Shown: positions 48,114-59,329 of the stretch, piece by piece | Layout of the letters: each line of letters opens with the position of its first letter | How positions within the stretch are numbered: position 1 is the stretch's first letter | DNA from: Galerina marginata | Lineage: Eukaryota; Basidiomycota; Agaricomycetes; Agaricales; Galerinaceae | Direction: 5' to 3' | NCBI GenBank assembly: GCA_023014335.1 | Contig: JAECYW010000024.1 | Span: 930,001-994,000, forward strand | DNA length: 64,000 bases | Translations under genes and position numbers: made by a program | Notes under the pieces: model-generated | Seen by the model: only the letters and a program-made list of their open reading frames with translations | Told to the model about the DNA's origin: nothing | Databases searched by the model: none

Positions 48114-48404
48114 TGTTGGAATAAAATGGGCAAACCCGGATCCGAGCTGCGCGCTTATTCAGGGTTAGCGCCGCCACTACTTTCCGTGCTGTACGTCCCG
48201 TCTACTTTACTTTACTTCATGTACATAGATTCCCTTTGTTCTTGTGTCGATCCCCTCGCTATCCCGCTCGGTATCGTCGATGCACCATCCATGTTATTAT
48301 CCTAGCTACTTACGGACTGAGTACCTACAATGTATATAAGCCTACGTACTCTGTCAATATCATCAGTCCGTATTCCTTTGTCACCCGCCTATCTACGTTC
48401 AATA
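48114..48404 (+). repeat. Left LTR
   Basis: Begins TGTTGGAATA and ends GTTCAATA. A TATA-like TGTATATAAG lies at 48331-48340, a plausible promoter. Confidence 0.85.
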
Positions 48405-48416
48405 GGTTATGGGCCC
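48405..48416 (+). other. Primer binding site (half initiator tRNA-Met type)
   Basis: GGTTATGGGCCC is the complement of GGGCCCATAACC, which holds a CAT anticodon in its stem-loop context. This matches priming by the anticodon half of initiator tRNA-Met, as known for Drosophila copia. Confidence 0.6.
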
Positions 48417-48492
48417 CAAACCCCGTATCTAACCTCGAAACTCTTACTCAAAAATTCTTTCCTTATTCCTACCGATTACTACTGTCAACAAA

Positions 48493-51400
48493 ATGTCTAC
48501 CTTTAAACTTGGAGACGACTTCATGCGCGTTCCGAAGCTCAGCGACTACGGCAACAACTGGGTGATCTACAAGTCAAAGTTCCTATGGTCCGTCGATGCT
48601 CGCGGCTACCTCGAACATGTGGACTAGGGCTGCGCACTGTACCCGTATCGACGGGTCGTACGGACGGGTCTTACGGGTAAATGCCCGTCCCGTCGGCGCC
48701 TCAAGAGCACACAAGAACGGCCCGTCAGACGACGGGTACATGCCGTCGTCACCCGTCAATCTACGGCCGTAACGGCCGTCATACGGGTCTAATGATAAAT
48801 GCCCAAATTAAGCAATAAATCGGTTGGAAAATGTTCTCGAAGTCTGGCAGATGGCCGACTAACACCCAATTTAAGTCCCGCGAGTATCGTCGGAGGGGAG
48901 TGACGCGGTGGGTGAGCAGTATTTATTGGAACACCGCCATTATAGAGTCCGTTCGGGGGTATTGCATTCGGTGTCGGGACTGGACATAGTGTCTCTCGGT
49001 CATGCAAGTCCTAATATTCATGTCTAAGCCTCTAATATATTATAGTAACTACCTAGAACACTTTTCTAATCCACTAGCTTACAAAAAATTCAATAAAAAA
49101 CTGAAAATGTCGTGGAAGAAAGAAAACGGCCGTCGACGGCCGTTTTAACCCGTTTCAGACCCGTCCCGACCCGTTTGGATTTGGCGGTCAAGCCAAAACG
49201 GGACGGTCGTGTCGGTATCCTACCCGTTTGACCCGTAAGCTCGACGGCCGTACCCGTAATACGGCCGGTGCGCAGCCCTAATGTGGACGGCACGGCCGAA
49301 GCTCCCAAGGACCCCGTTAAACGTACTGGCACCGCGGAAGCTCCGCAGAAACTGACAGACGACGAGAAGGTACTGGAGGCTGATTGGAAGAAGGTCTTGA
49401 AGACCTGGAAACAAGGAGAAGCTATCGTCAAACAGCAAATTGCGGCGACGATTTCGGACTCACTTTTTATGAAGATTTGCAGCAAGGCAACTGCGCGCGA
49501 AATCTGGGAAGCCCTCGCGGGGGACTTCGAGAAAAGGTCACGTATGGTTTCCGTGGACCTTCGGCGCAGGCTTCAGTCAGAGCAGTGCACCGAGAAAGGC
49601 AATGTGCGAGCTCACTTTGCGGTGCTGCACATGATGCGCGAAAACCTGGCGGCGATGGGCCAATTGCCTTCCGATGATGACTTCTATTCCATTATTCTCG
49701 GCTCGCTACCGCCATCTTACGACCCCCACATCTTCGCCATTAGTGCGACGAGCGTTCTTGGCAAGACCCTATCTCTCGACGAGTTGATGCGTGCCGTGAC
49801 AGACAAGTTTGATTGTCGCGTTGTAAACGGTAACGGCCCAAAGGAGGAGAACGTGGCATGCTACTCCAACGACTTGGCAAAGGGACGAAGGGGCGGAGGA
49901 TGTTCAAAGAGGGACGCTGAATGTTTCAACTGCGGCAAGCGCAGCCACTTTGCGGCTGATTGCTGGGCTGAAGGCGGAGGCAAGGAGGGGCAGGGACCGA
50001 GAGGAAGAGGAAAGGCAAAGGGAAGTTCAAAGGAGGCTGCGGCAGCAATAGCCAAAGCCAGGGACGAGGAGGAGGAAGATGCAGCGTGGTTTGCATTGAC
50101 AGCATTTGACAGCTGCTCGCAGGACGCGGCTACCCTATTGGACAACGATGATTTCGCGGATCTGATGTCTGACAACTCAGATGGTGACTGCGAGATGTTG
50201 GGAGCGGATGAGACTTCAGATGAGGAGAGTGGTTGTGAGAGTGAGGGGGAGAGGGAAAGTGATGATGGGAGTGACGATGAGGAGGACATGTCGATGCCAA
50301 GGCTAATGGATCCGTCAGATTTGGATGACAGCGAGGACAACAAGAAAGAACCTACTTTGGATTTCACCCCAGGCTATGCTGCCCTCAACCCGCCTACACC
50401 CAACACCATCCTATCTGATTCTGGTGCTCCGATATCGCATTTCCGACCGCATTCCCTTCCTATAACCTTCGACAAACTCGTCGAGATCGAATTCCAAGCC
50501 GCAGGCCGTATTTTCCAAAGACTCGGACCGGATAGGCAAGAGGTCAGCAAAGCACCGCAGAGCGCGAATGGGCTGGACCAAATCGAGCATGAGCCGGGAA
50601 AGGCAAATGCAGAGGTGGAGGGACTTACCGTGGGTTTGTCGGACCGCCGAACAAGGCAGGATGGGCCTCAGGTTGCTCGGGAAGTTGAGATCAGATCAGG
50701 GACAGACGCGCGATTGTATTCGGCGCTGTATGGATACCCAATCGTCGACGAGCCCTGGGCGGATTGCATCACTTCGGTTTCGGAGCCTTTGGAGGCGGAT
50801 CCGGACTGGAGGGGAGTGCAGGCATGGGCGAGGAACATATGGGAGGATGAGAGTGGAGAGATTTCGATGGACGAGAGGGGCAATATTTGTGGAGGGGAAG
50901 GAAAGGAGACCAGAGTTGACGAAGAACTTGAAGGCGACTACAATGACCGGCCAGGAAGGACCAGGATCGAAGGGTATGCCGACTACGAGAAGGAAAGTTC
51001 GTCAGCGAGTCTCGAGGGGAAGATTGGGAAAGGATTTGGCGAGATGTGCGCCGACGAACCTGTTATAATCCCTACTCCCTGTACTTCACCAATCCCACCA
51101 GACGACGTGCCTGCTCAATCCACAGCCCCACCTGTCACCCAGATATCCCATGCACCACCCAACGAGCCACCTTACGACGTCAAAATCAAGCCCGATTGCA
51201 AGCGCAAGCCAGCGCCAGGCAAACAAGAGCACGACGCGACCACAGAGGACCGCGACAAGGCCCAGACGGCAGGTCTCGAGGGGAAGGAACCCCCAGACTG
51301 CGTGATAGCGGCAGATTTCGTCGACATGGTTGGTTTGACGGCCAAATTATGCGAAACCAGGGTGTTGGAACCCGGAGACGCCGATTATGCGAGGTGCCCT

Positions 51401-51616
51401 GCAGGCTGGCAGAGGCAGGAGGATTCTATCGAGGCCGCTCCCCTGGATGATCCAGGAGAGGGAGACGAGGGACTGTTAGCGGAGGATGATGACCTTCAGG
51501 GGAAGCACGATGCCGTCGAAGAAAACAAGTGCGGAGCAGCGCAGCTGGAGGCTGCAAGATCACAACTGCACGGACGTCGCAGTCCTGAACCTGCCATGGC
51601 GCAATTTTTGACTTGA
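48493..51616 (+). CDS. Copia gag-protease with an unknown C-terminal part; split by a hAT element
   Basis: The start is probably at 48493 (MSTFKLGDDFMRVPKL); 44 codons later a TIR element (48625-49280) interrupts, and the frame resumes at 49289 with the duplication. From there 775 codons are open. Landmarks: a UBN2-like Gag region (YKSKFLW before the insertion, then KATAREIWEALAGDF, GSLPPSYDPHIFAI), a zinc knuckle CFNCGKRSHFAADC (CX2CX4HX4C, from about 49922), an acidic serine-rich linker, and a protease-like LSDSGAPISHFRPH (about 50410) with the DSG active-site triplet. The last 380 or so residues match nothing I know and contain no IN/RT motifs. The nested element blocks a full-length product. 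Confidence 0.75.
48625..49280. mobile_element. hAT-like non-autonomous TIR element 1 (656 bp)
   Basis: TIRs TAGGGCTGCGCAC and complement, with the perfect 8-bp duplication ATGTGGAC at 48617-48624 and 49281-49288. The interior is rich in ACGGGT / ACGGCCGT motifs and has no transposase. Confidence 0.92.
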
Positions 51617-51717
51617 GCTGTTGAAAGCTTCGAAATGGGTCAGTTGGATATGCGCGCCGCATTTCAAAACCTTCTATGCACCTTTTGCAATCTTATTTTG
51701 CTGGAAACGCCTTCAGG

Positions 51718-52828
51718 TGGGGGTGAACAATCCCTGCTAGTGACCGCGGCGCGTGACGCATGTGTGACCGTCGTGACAGCGCCATTTCTTTGAAACATTG
51801 CCTTCGTGCTTTCTGCAACACGATAATAAAATGTTTACTGCGGCTATTCTCTTTAAATTACTGTTACCTATAGTCCTATAAGATTATACTTTTTAAATAT
51901 TAAACATTGTTGTCAAAAAATCGAAATTGGAGTGTTTTCCCTGCCAAATTTGTCTTCAGGACTATTTTGAATAGAACTCAACAACCAGAGCACCTACAAA
52001 CATGATTCATAGGAGTATTTTGCTTAAAATTTTAATCTGAATCGAACTACAGATCCATAATTTTTAATATAAGCTCTCATCTATGTGATAGGCTTATTTT
52101 TGGTCCATATTTTGGACATGTGGTCCGAAATTAAGAAATCTGTTTCTGAGGTTCGATTTAAATTAATTTTATGACCAATGTACTTCTATGAAGTTTATGC
52201 ATAGGTGCTCTAGTTAACAAGTTCTATTCAAAATGGCTAGGAGGCAGAAACTTGGCAGAACACTGCTATTGATGAACCATATCAGCCCTGGTGTTCTATA
52301 AAAAAAAAAATTATGTGAATCGGTGCAGAATTGACTGAGTTATGATTTTATCAAGTTTTTTCGTGTTTATTATTGACTGTCCTGCAGGTTGTTCCAAATT
52401 GGGCCACGCATCACTGTTTGCCAAATTTGGCAGTAATGCCCGCTGATCTACAGATTTGATCAGGCTCTACTTTACTTAATTCTGCTCCGTTTTTCGAGGT
52501 TTTTTGAGGAGCATGTTAAGAAAATCGGAATCTATTCAAAAGGTAAAACAGTTTATGGATTTGTTTCTGTTAGCCTAATCAGATGTATGTGGACTGAAAC
52601 AGCATTTTGTAGTGTACTTTCCTACTTTTTTGATACTTACGGGACCTTGGGACCTCAAATTAGTGTAACATATTACTAGGACATATAATTTTATGATTAC
52701 TGTGGAGAAAAAATGGAGAAAAGGCGTGAAAAACTCGTGAAATTAGCTTGTCTCAACATTTGCGGCGCTTTGGGCTGTCACACGTGACATAACCGGGCCG
52801 TCACTATCACGGGAATTGTTCACCCCCA
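51718..52828. mobile_element. TIR element 2 (1111 bp) with a large internal fold-back
   Basis: TIRs TGGGGGTGAACAAT and complement, with the duplication CTTCAGG at 51711-51717 and 52829-52835. The AT-rich interior holds an imperfect inverted repeat of about 150 bp (around 51950-52090 against 52110-52260, e.g. AGAGCACCTA and TAGGTGCTCT). No transposase frame. Confidence 0.85.
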
Positions 52829-52835
52829 CTTCAGG

Positions 52836-53154
52836 GAACCCCATTCACGGAGTCAACGTTGGAAATATCTTCATTGTTCGGATTTTGAAGTTTGGGCTGA
52901 AGGATTCGGGCCAGTTGGTGCTCGAGAGGTCAGAGGATGCAGCGGCTAAGGGAGGGGGAGAAGAAAGAGAAGAGAAGAGAGGAGGTATCATATCTCGACG
53001 ACGCGGAGAGTTGCTCGTCGTCGTGGTTTACTTGGATTATTCCATGTTGGGAATCCCACAGCCACTGATCGGACATTTGACAGCCGCGATCAATTGGCAC
53101 CCCGGACCGTCGGTTATTGCAAGCACCCGGATCTGACCTTCACTCCTTGCTCCA
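52836..53154 (+). other. Copia internal sequence between nested elements
   Basis: It continues the retroelement after the CTTCAGG duplication. A frame is open here (NPIHGVNVGNIFIVRILKFG) but no known retroelement domain is visible. Confidence 0.5.
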
Positions 53155-53162
53155 TATTTTCC

Positions 53163-54803
53163 TAAGGCAGGACACGGGTGCACCCTTGGGTTACCCGGAT
53201 CCTTACCCGCAGGTATTTCGACAGCAAAACCCAAACCCAGACCCGGAAAGATTTTTTCCCACGGATCACCTGGATCCGCAGGTAAATTACCTGCAGGTCG
53301 CGGGTACTCACAGGTATACCCACCGCGACGGGTATTCGAAGGTACCTGCAGGTATACCCACAGGTAGTTAAGATATTTAGCAGCTAGTAGACAGAGGAAA
53401 CAGTAAATTGAATCAATGCAGATAAAAACAATCATACAAAGTAGCAGTTAGGCCGAAACAATCTGCGGTGTAAACAATGTACGGGACAGGTGGCAGACTC
53501 GGGACAGGTAGTGGAACCGTAAGTGTTGGAGGCCTCTGCGTGGTGCCAGCTATACTCTTCGGCCTCAGCGTGGACGCGGTGACTAGACCAACGACTGGGT
53601 GAGGTAGCAGCAGCGGTGTGGTGCACAAGCAACATCCTTGATGCTGCTGGTTGTTGAGGTAGCGCTGTGTTGTCCAATTCACGGTCGTTGGGTGTCGGCG
53701 TGGGCACAGCGTGGCAGCGGTGTGATGGGGAACCGCGACACAGTGTAGTTCGTGTTTGTTTGCGTCACAAAGGTCTGTAAACAAATAGAAGATTGGTGAA
53801 GTATTGAGAGAACAATCAACGTGCACTTACAAGCTCCATCTTGGTGCCGTTGAGCCGCAGAAGCACCAGCAGGTGTTTAGTGCTGCTGGTACTCGTAGTA
53901 TCAATCGCATTCGTTTGAACTCAACATGGAGGCGGTGGAAAAAGCGGCGGGTGGATGGACAATCCGCGTCATTATCTGAAGTCGAAGTGAGACTGGGGCG
54001 GCGGTCGCCAGTGGCTGCTGTTCGTTAAGGGTGAGCGGATAGTTGGGCAGCAAGGAGGGAAATGAAATGAGTCGCATAGACTCGCCTCACGACGTACTCA
54101 GCAGGTCTCCCATGCCATGGGTCTCCCCTCGTATTCTTTCTCCCCGCTTATCTATCTGCGAATCCCAACGTCGGCCCACAGCTTGCAGTTGGAAAGGGGG
54201 GCGCACAATGCGGTGCTGTTTGCGTTTATGACCTCGTTATGGGTGGACCTGGCCTTACTGGGTGAGTGGCGGGTTGGGCAACGAAAAGGTGGGAAGTGAA
54301 ACGAGTCTATGCGACTTGTTTCACAACGTACCTTGCGGGTTTGTGTCGCAAAGGCCTATAAACATTTCATAGAAGATTATTAAAAGGTAAATGCGGACAA
54401 CAATTGTACTTACAAGACTTTTCTTGCAGCATTGGGGAGGCGGACATACAAGATAGCGAATGTTTGAAAGTCGGAGCCAAGTTGGAGATCAACAGAACTG
54501 AACATTGTTGATCAGGTGCCTGCCGAGAAACGTGACATAAGGGAAACTTGGTTCGAATACTTGGCTCGTTGGTTGGTGCATCTTTGAGCCATCCACACCA
54601 CCCAGAGCAATCCAAAAAAGTTGGAAAAAATGATAAAAATACAAGGTACCTGTAGGTTACCTGTGAACTTCAAAATTGAGGCCTGGATCCTTGACGATCC
54701 GTGGCTACAGGTGAGCCGGATCCACGGGTTGGCTGACCTGTGGGTATTCCCACGGGTAAACCTGCAGGTAACCTTTTTGGACCCACACCCGTGTCCTGCC
54801 TTA
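53163..54803. mobile_element. hAT-like non-autonomous TIR element 3 (1641 bp)
   Basis: TIRs TAAGGCAGGACACGGGTG and complement, with the 8-bp duplication TATTTTCC at 53155-53162 and 54804-54811. Dense subterminal motifs (ACCTGCAGGT, GGTATACCCAC, GGATCC) sit at both ends, and two related internal segments at about 53750-53860 and 54340-54440. No transposase. Confidence 0.9.
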
Positions 54804-55169
54804 TATTTTCCTCGCATCGCACTCGGGGATCCCTCTCATTCACAGCCTTACCAACGGAAATTTACACACGCCTTTGACACACCGACCTCGTTTATCAAAT
54901 AAATTTCGAAAACCTCACAATTTACATCTTCACGGACACTTGGTCCGACTCCACTTGATTCCCTGACTCTCATCGCTATTTTATACTCACGAAAAATCGA
55001 CGCGGACGCAAACACGATAAGAAAATTGATATCAAATATTATTTCACTCTTTGGATCGTCAAAAACGGAACCTGGCGACTTATGGACGACACTGCAACGG
55101 ACGCCAAGAAAGTAATCCCGTCCCCCAAGCTCAAACGCATCGCGAGCACACTCGGATTATTGTTGGTTT

Positions 55170-55178
55170 GAGGGGAAG
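55170..55178 (+). other. Polypurine tract
   Basis: GAGGGGAAG directly before the right LTR. Confidence 0.7.
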
Positions 55179-55470
55179 TGTTGGAATAAAATGGGCAAAC
55201 CCGGATCTGAGCTGCGCGCTTATTCAGGGTTATCACCGCCACTACTTTCCGTGCTGTACGTCCCGTCTACTTTACTTTACTTCATGTACATAGATTCCCT
55301 TTGTTCTTGTGTCGATCCCCTCGCTATCCCGCTCGGTATCGTCAATGCACCATCCATGTTATTATCCTAGCTACTTACGGACTGAGTACCTACAATGTAT
55401 ATAAGCCTACGTACTCTGTCAATATCATCAGTCCGTTATTCCTTCGTCACCCGCCTATCTACGTTCAATA
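55179..55470 (+). repeat. Right LTR
   Basis: TGTTGGAATA to GTTCAATA, one base longer than the left LTR. Confidence 0.85.
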
Positions 55471-55597
55471 ATAGCAATAGGTAATATTTGGAGCAAGCAG
55501 GTCTGCCAATGCCTGAAATCCCTTAAACCCTTTGAAACTCCTCATAGTCCTATGTATCTGCCATTTAATTGTTCTGAAGCTACATACATTTATTTAT
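55471..55597 (+). repeat. 122-bp direct repeat, right copy
   Basis: Partner of 47420-47541. Its first five bases are the Copia target duplication, so the retroelement inserted at the left edge of this repeat. Confidence 0.6.
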
Positions 55598-55655
55598 ATT
55601 CATCATAAGTGATTCATGACCAAATTGAATCCTGTCTTGTCAATTTTTCCAATGT

Positions 55656-57460
55656 TCAATCTTGGTTCGATCCATTGCCTATTGACACATCCCAAATCCG
55701 CACTGATTTATCATAAGAGCCTGAGACAATCCACTTTCCATCTGGTGAAAATGCAACTGATTCCACTGAACTGGTATGGCCATTCAAAACTTTTAACTCT
55801 TTTCCAGTCAATGCATCCCAGATACACACAGATTTATCAAGTGAGCCAGAGGCAATCAGTTTTCCATCTGGTGAAAATGCAACTGATCTGACCCAATCTT
55901 TGTGGCCAATCAAGACCTTCAACACATTGCCTGTCAACACATCCCAGATCTGCACTGTTTCATCATGTGAGCCAGAGACAATTTGTTTGCCATCTGGTGA
56001 AAAGGCAACTGATGTGACCCAATCTGTATGGCCATTCAAGACTTTCAACATATTGCCTGTCAATACATCCCAAATAAGTGCAGATTTATCCAGTGAGCCT
56101 GAGACAATATTTTTGCCATTTGGTGAAAATGCAACAGATTCAACTGTATCTGTGTGGCCATTCATAACTTTCAACTTCTCGCCTGTAGATGCATCCCACA
56201 CACAGATTGATTTATCATATGATCCAGAAACAATCTGTTTGCCATCTGGTGAAAATTTGACTGATGTAACCCAATCTGTGTGGCCAGCCAAGACATTTAA
56301 TTCATCTCCTGTTGATGCATCCCAGATGTGCAGTGTGTTATCTTGTGAGCCAGAGACAATTTGTTTGCCATCTGGTGAAAATGCGACTGATCTGACCCAA
56401 CTTGTGTGGCCAATTAAAGTCTTCAATTCCCTGCCTGTCAATGCATCCCAGACATGCACTAATTCAGTGCCTGAGCTAGAGACAATCTTTTTCCCATCTG
56501 GAGAAAAAGCAACAGCAAACACTTGATTATTTGTCTGGATGCTCATTAACAGTGTTCCCTTGACTTGGACAACATATTAGGGTCAGGCTTCAGAAGGTAA
56601 CAAGATTTAAAGAATATTCTCACCATGGATCTGGGCAGGAAAAGTGGTAGCAGTTGCAGCATTCTCACTCAGGGTACCAGCTACTGCTTCTAAAAAATTA
56701 TAAGGAGTCAGACTTGGGACAGCAAGGAAATTTAAATGATGTTCTCACCACAGTTCTGAGTAGTCGCAGCCTCCACGGTTGGGATACTGCCTGTTGCGTC
56801 TAGGGAGTCATAGGTGTCAGAATTCGCAGACAGCGAGGAGAGTTAAATGATGTTCTTACCATGAATCTGAGTGGGAGAAGTGTTTGTGGCCACAGTCTCA
56901 TCGTTTGGGGAATTGCACTGATCTATGAATATCAATCAGTCTGACAAGTAACATCGCAATTCCATGGGTTACAGACCTTGAGCTGCAGGAGAACCGGCTG
57001 GCGGCGACAATCTGAATGGAGCTGGCGGTGTGCGAAGATCTGCGCATAAAAGTGAATCCATGATCTACAAGGTGATGATTCGGGGCGTACCATCATGAGA
57101 ACTAGCAGCAGTGCGATCTAACGTAAGGTTAGTCTCCGTCGGCTCAATACAAGTGAAAAGATACGTACTCAATGCTATCTCTTGACCTAGAATATCCATC
57201 GAGGAGCTAGCGGGGACTGGCGAAGACGATTGGTTTGCAGGAGGCGGATTTGGCGTTGGGGAGCTGGACGAGAATTCTAGTCCCGAACTCTCTCGATTTT
57301 CTTCCAATGACGCAGGGGGGTTAGTCGAGCTTGGGTTGCCAGAAGTGAAGAGGCCATTAATTGTATCGCGGTCCTCTTTCCTGTCTTTGCTCTGTGGGCG
57401 TTCGTCGGGCATGTTGAGGGTCGAAGACAAGAAGCGTTGAATTGCTGTGCTGCTCGGCAT
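55656..57460 (-). CDS. WD40-repeat protein with highly similar blades
   Basis: The last exon (about 56571-55656) encodes seven WD40 repeats of 42 residues, enough for one beta-propeller, each close to FSPDGKQIVSGSxDKSVxIW plus LTG..LKVLNGHT. The near-identity of blades is unusual and resembles the HIC-type WD repeats of fungal NWD (HET-D/E) allorecognition proteins. Upstream on the minus strand are exon 1 (57460-57169, MPSSTAIQRFLSSTLN, Ser/Pro-rich) and about five short exons (27-65 nt) encoding Ala/Thr/Ser-rich linkers, such as NSPNDETVATNTSPTQIH and ATGSIPTVEAATTQ. Most of these begin and end in phase 1. One of them (56978-57039) is one base short of that pattern, so the exact chain, or integrity, is uncertain. 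No NACHT domain is encoded between exon 1 and the repeats. Confidence 0.75.
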
Positions 57461-57465
57461 CAGCG

Positions 57466-58421
57466 CCCATGCGGTTGGTCACTGGCACGTCGCCCGTCAA
57501 TCACAAATCACATACCCATGCGACTCCCTTGTACTCACACCTCACCAAGGAAATCGAAAAGTACCAAACGGCGTTCTTGAAGGCAAAAATAGCGATCGAC
57601 ACAGAGGCAGACGTTTCCATTGAGGTGGTGAACTTTATCTGTGGCGTCAACTTCGACGACGGCTTTTCCATTGGCCGCGACGCTTTATCCTGGGGGAGTC
57701 ACGGCGTGTGTTGGGAGGAGGGAAAGCACGGAGGGAGGGAAGAAGCGGAGCACCATCGACCATGCCTGGAAGCGCAGGTGGCGGCTCTCTGTCGCACACC
57801 GGCGTCAAGTTATGCTTGTTATCCCAACATCGGCCTTATCAACACGGCCGCCAATCGTTCCACCGCCTACCCGCTCACAACGACGAGCACGTCGAGGTCG
57901 AGGGCTCGTAGTCGTACACGGCGGCAGGCCGTTATAATCGCCGTCACCGCTTCCCAATCCTTCCTACCTACTTCTCGTGGCCCGTAACTGGCACCTCCGC
58001 CTCCATACTGCACGTAGCAGTCAAGATATTCCCTCCTGCAGAGCCCTCATAACCCGCTCTTTGCCCTCCACATGTACCTGGCGCTATTTCCCCTTACCTA
58101 GGGTTGCATACCACCTATCCCGTCCCCGACTCGGGCGTTATCCCTTCACATCGGTCGGTTATCACCCTGGTGGAGACTATCTTGCGGACCCTCACGACGT
58201 GTAGGCGAGGTTGTCCTCGGCTTGGAGTGAGATGATGAGAGGGCAGTACACAACCTGCCCGCACTGCTGAAAACGTCGAGCATACTCCCGTGAGTACTGA
58301 GCTTCTTTCTCCATTTTCTTTCAACTCGAACTCATGCTTGCCTTCTCAAATGTACACTCAGACGGATTCGCAGACATGAATTCGACATACGAGCCACACA
58401 ATCCACCCAGCCCGCAGGAGA
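57466..58421 (+). other. Decayed inverted copy of 21.5-22.7 kb
   Basis: Matches the reverse complement of the region between the WD40 exon relic and the apm1 pseudogene at 20-23 kb, e.g. CACCTCCGCCTCCATACTGC (57986) with the minus strand of about 21920, and ACCCAGCCCGCAGGAGAT (58404). A 181-codon frame at 57442-57987 is not kept in the partner and is not called. Confidence 0.45.
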
Positions 58422-58823
58422 TTCACTTACTTCGTTCGGTGCTTTCAACTTTTCTTTGCCGTTTAGCCTAAACTGTGGCTCAGAGACTAAGCAACTCCTT
58501 GTTGACGGCTCCAAGGATCTCTGACCGCACTGTATTCCCACATTCATTCGCGTTGACCGAATGCCGCGACACCTCAAAAATCAGCCTGGATCATGAAGAA
58601 GAAGCCCGAACGCACCAGCTTATTCACGCTCTCAGGTTGTAGTGCCGGATGTGCGTGTAGCTGATGACTTGGCTGGAGAAACACGGCGTTACATGCTACC
58701 CCTCCTGGGTCTCGAGGATAAGCGAGAAGAAGCGTTCAGTGTTGAACGCAGGCACATCGTCTCAGTACAATCATTGGATCAGAGGCTTGCTTTTCGATTC
58801 CATGATGGCTATCATGCTGGCAA
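58422..58823 (-). pseudogene. apm1 (AP-1 mu) pseudogene, copy 3
   Basis: Minus strand: exon 1 is at about 58823-58640 and exon 3 at about 58560-58425; most of exon 2 is missing. Frameshifts and stops are present, and the start codon is altered. It has the same exon 1 to exon 3 jump as the 21.1-kb copy. Confidence 0.75.
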
Positions 58824-59219
58824 TGGCGCTGCGAGAGACGAAGGCGATCTGGGAGGAAGTGTTGATCCGGATTTCACATCCTCTTTTTCTAATTCACCTC
58901 GATGTATGTCATTTTTTCCTTCGACTTGGATCTGTGGCTGAACCCTCATCTTATTGCAGCCTTCAATAGCAATTGGGATGAGCGTTCAGCCTTTTTCCAG
59001 CTATGAAACATGCAATCGCCGTCTGAAAGGTACGCTCGTACGGAGGTTGTCATTTTATACCGCTTTCTCACCTCCTGCAATTCCCAAAACCAACAGCTCG
59101 CTAGAATAAAGCGTCCACAAACACGCACCCGGGCAGGCTGGATCCTTTTTTCTTTCCCTCGAGCTCGCCCCTTTCGTCTCTGTCTCCTCTCCATCCGCCT
59201 TCGTTTTTCTAGAAATGGA

Positions 59220-59325
59220 CACGCTGTTCCACTGCCTTGGATCTGATTTTCCTGGCGTGCAAGGCCATAGAATGCCTCAGCTTTGACCCATGAAAATCTG
59301 TTCTTTCCATTGCATCAGACAGTGT
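59220..59325 (+). repeat. Fold-back element, isolated copy
   Basis: ACGCTGTTCC, inner TGATTTTC / GAAAATCT, right arm CAGACAGTGT; upstream of the apm1 pseudogene at 58.4-58.8 kb. Confidence 0.6.
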
Positions 59326-59329
59326 CAGC

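Larger units (their letters stand above)
48114..55470 (+). mobile_element. Copia-type LTR retrotransposon, non-autonomous, with nested insertions
   Basis: LTRs of about 291 bp lie at 48114-48404 and 55179-55470, differing at about five bases and one indel, with a 5-bp target duplication ATAGC. A primer binding site follows the left LTR and a polypurine tract precedes the right one. Removing three nested TIR elements (48625, 51718, 53163) leaves about 3.9 kb. A gag-protease frame is present, but I find no integrase or reverse transcriptase motif anywhere inside, so it would depend on another element for copying. LTR similarity near 98% suggests a young insertion. Confidence 0.88.

Noticed and set aside
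49090..50367. Minus-strand frames of 131 and 168 codons
   Set aside because: They are antisense to the gag-protease frame and to the acidic linker (poly-Ser shadow of Asp/Glu/Ser codons).
55900..56526. 208-codon plus-strand frame
   Set aside because: It is the antisense of the WD40 repeats; its periodic sequence is a shadow of the propeller.
57442..57987. 181-codon plus-strand frame
   Set aside because: It overlaps the first exon and flank of the WD40 gene, is not kept in the 22-kb copy and resembles nothing known.
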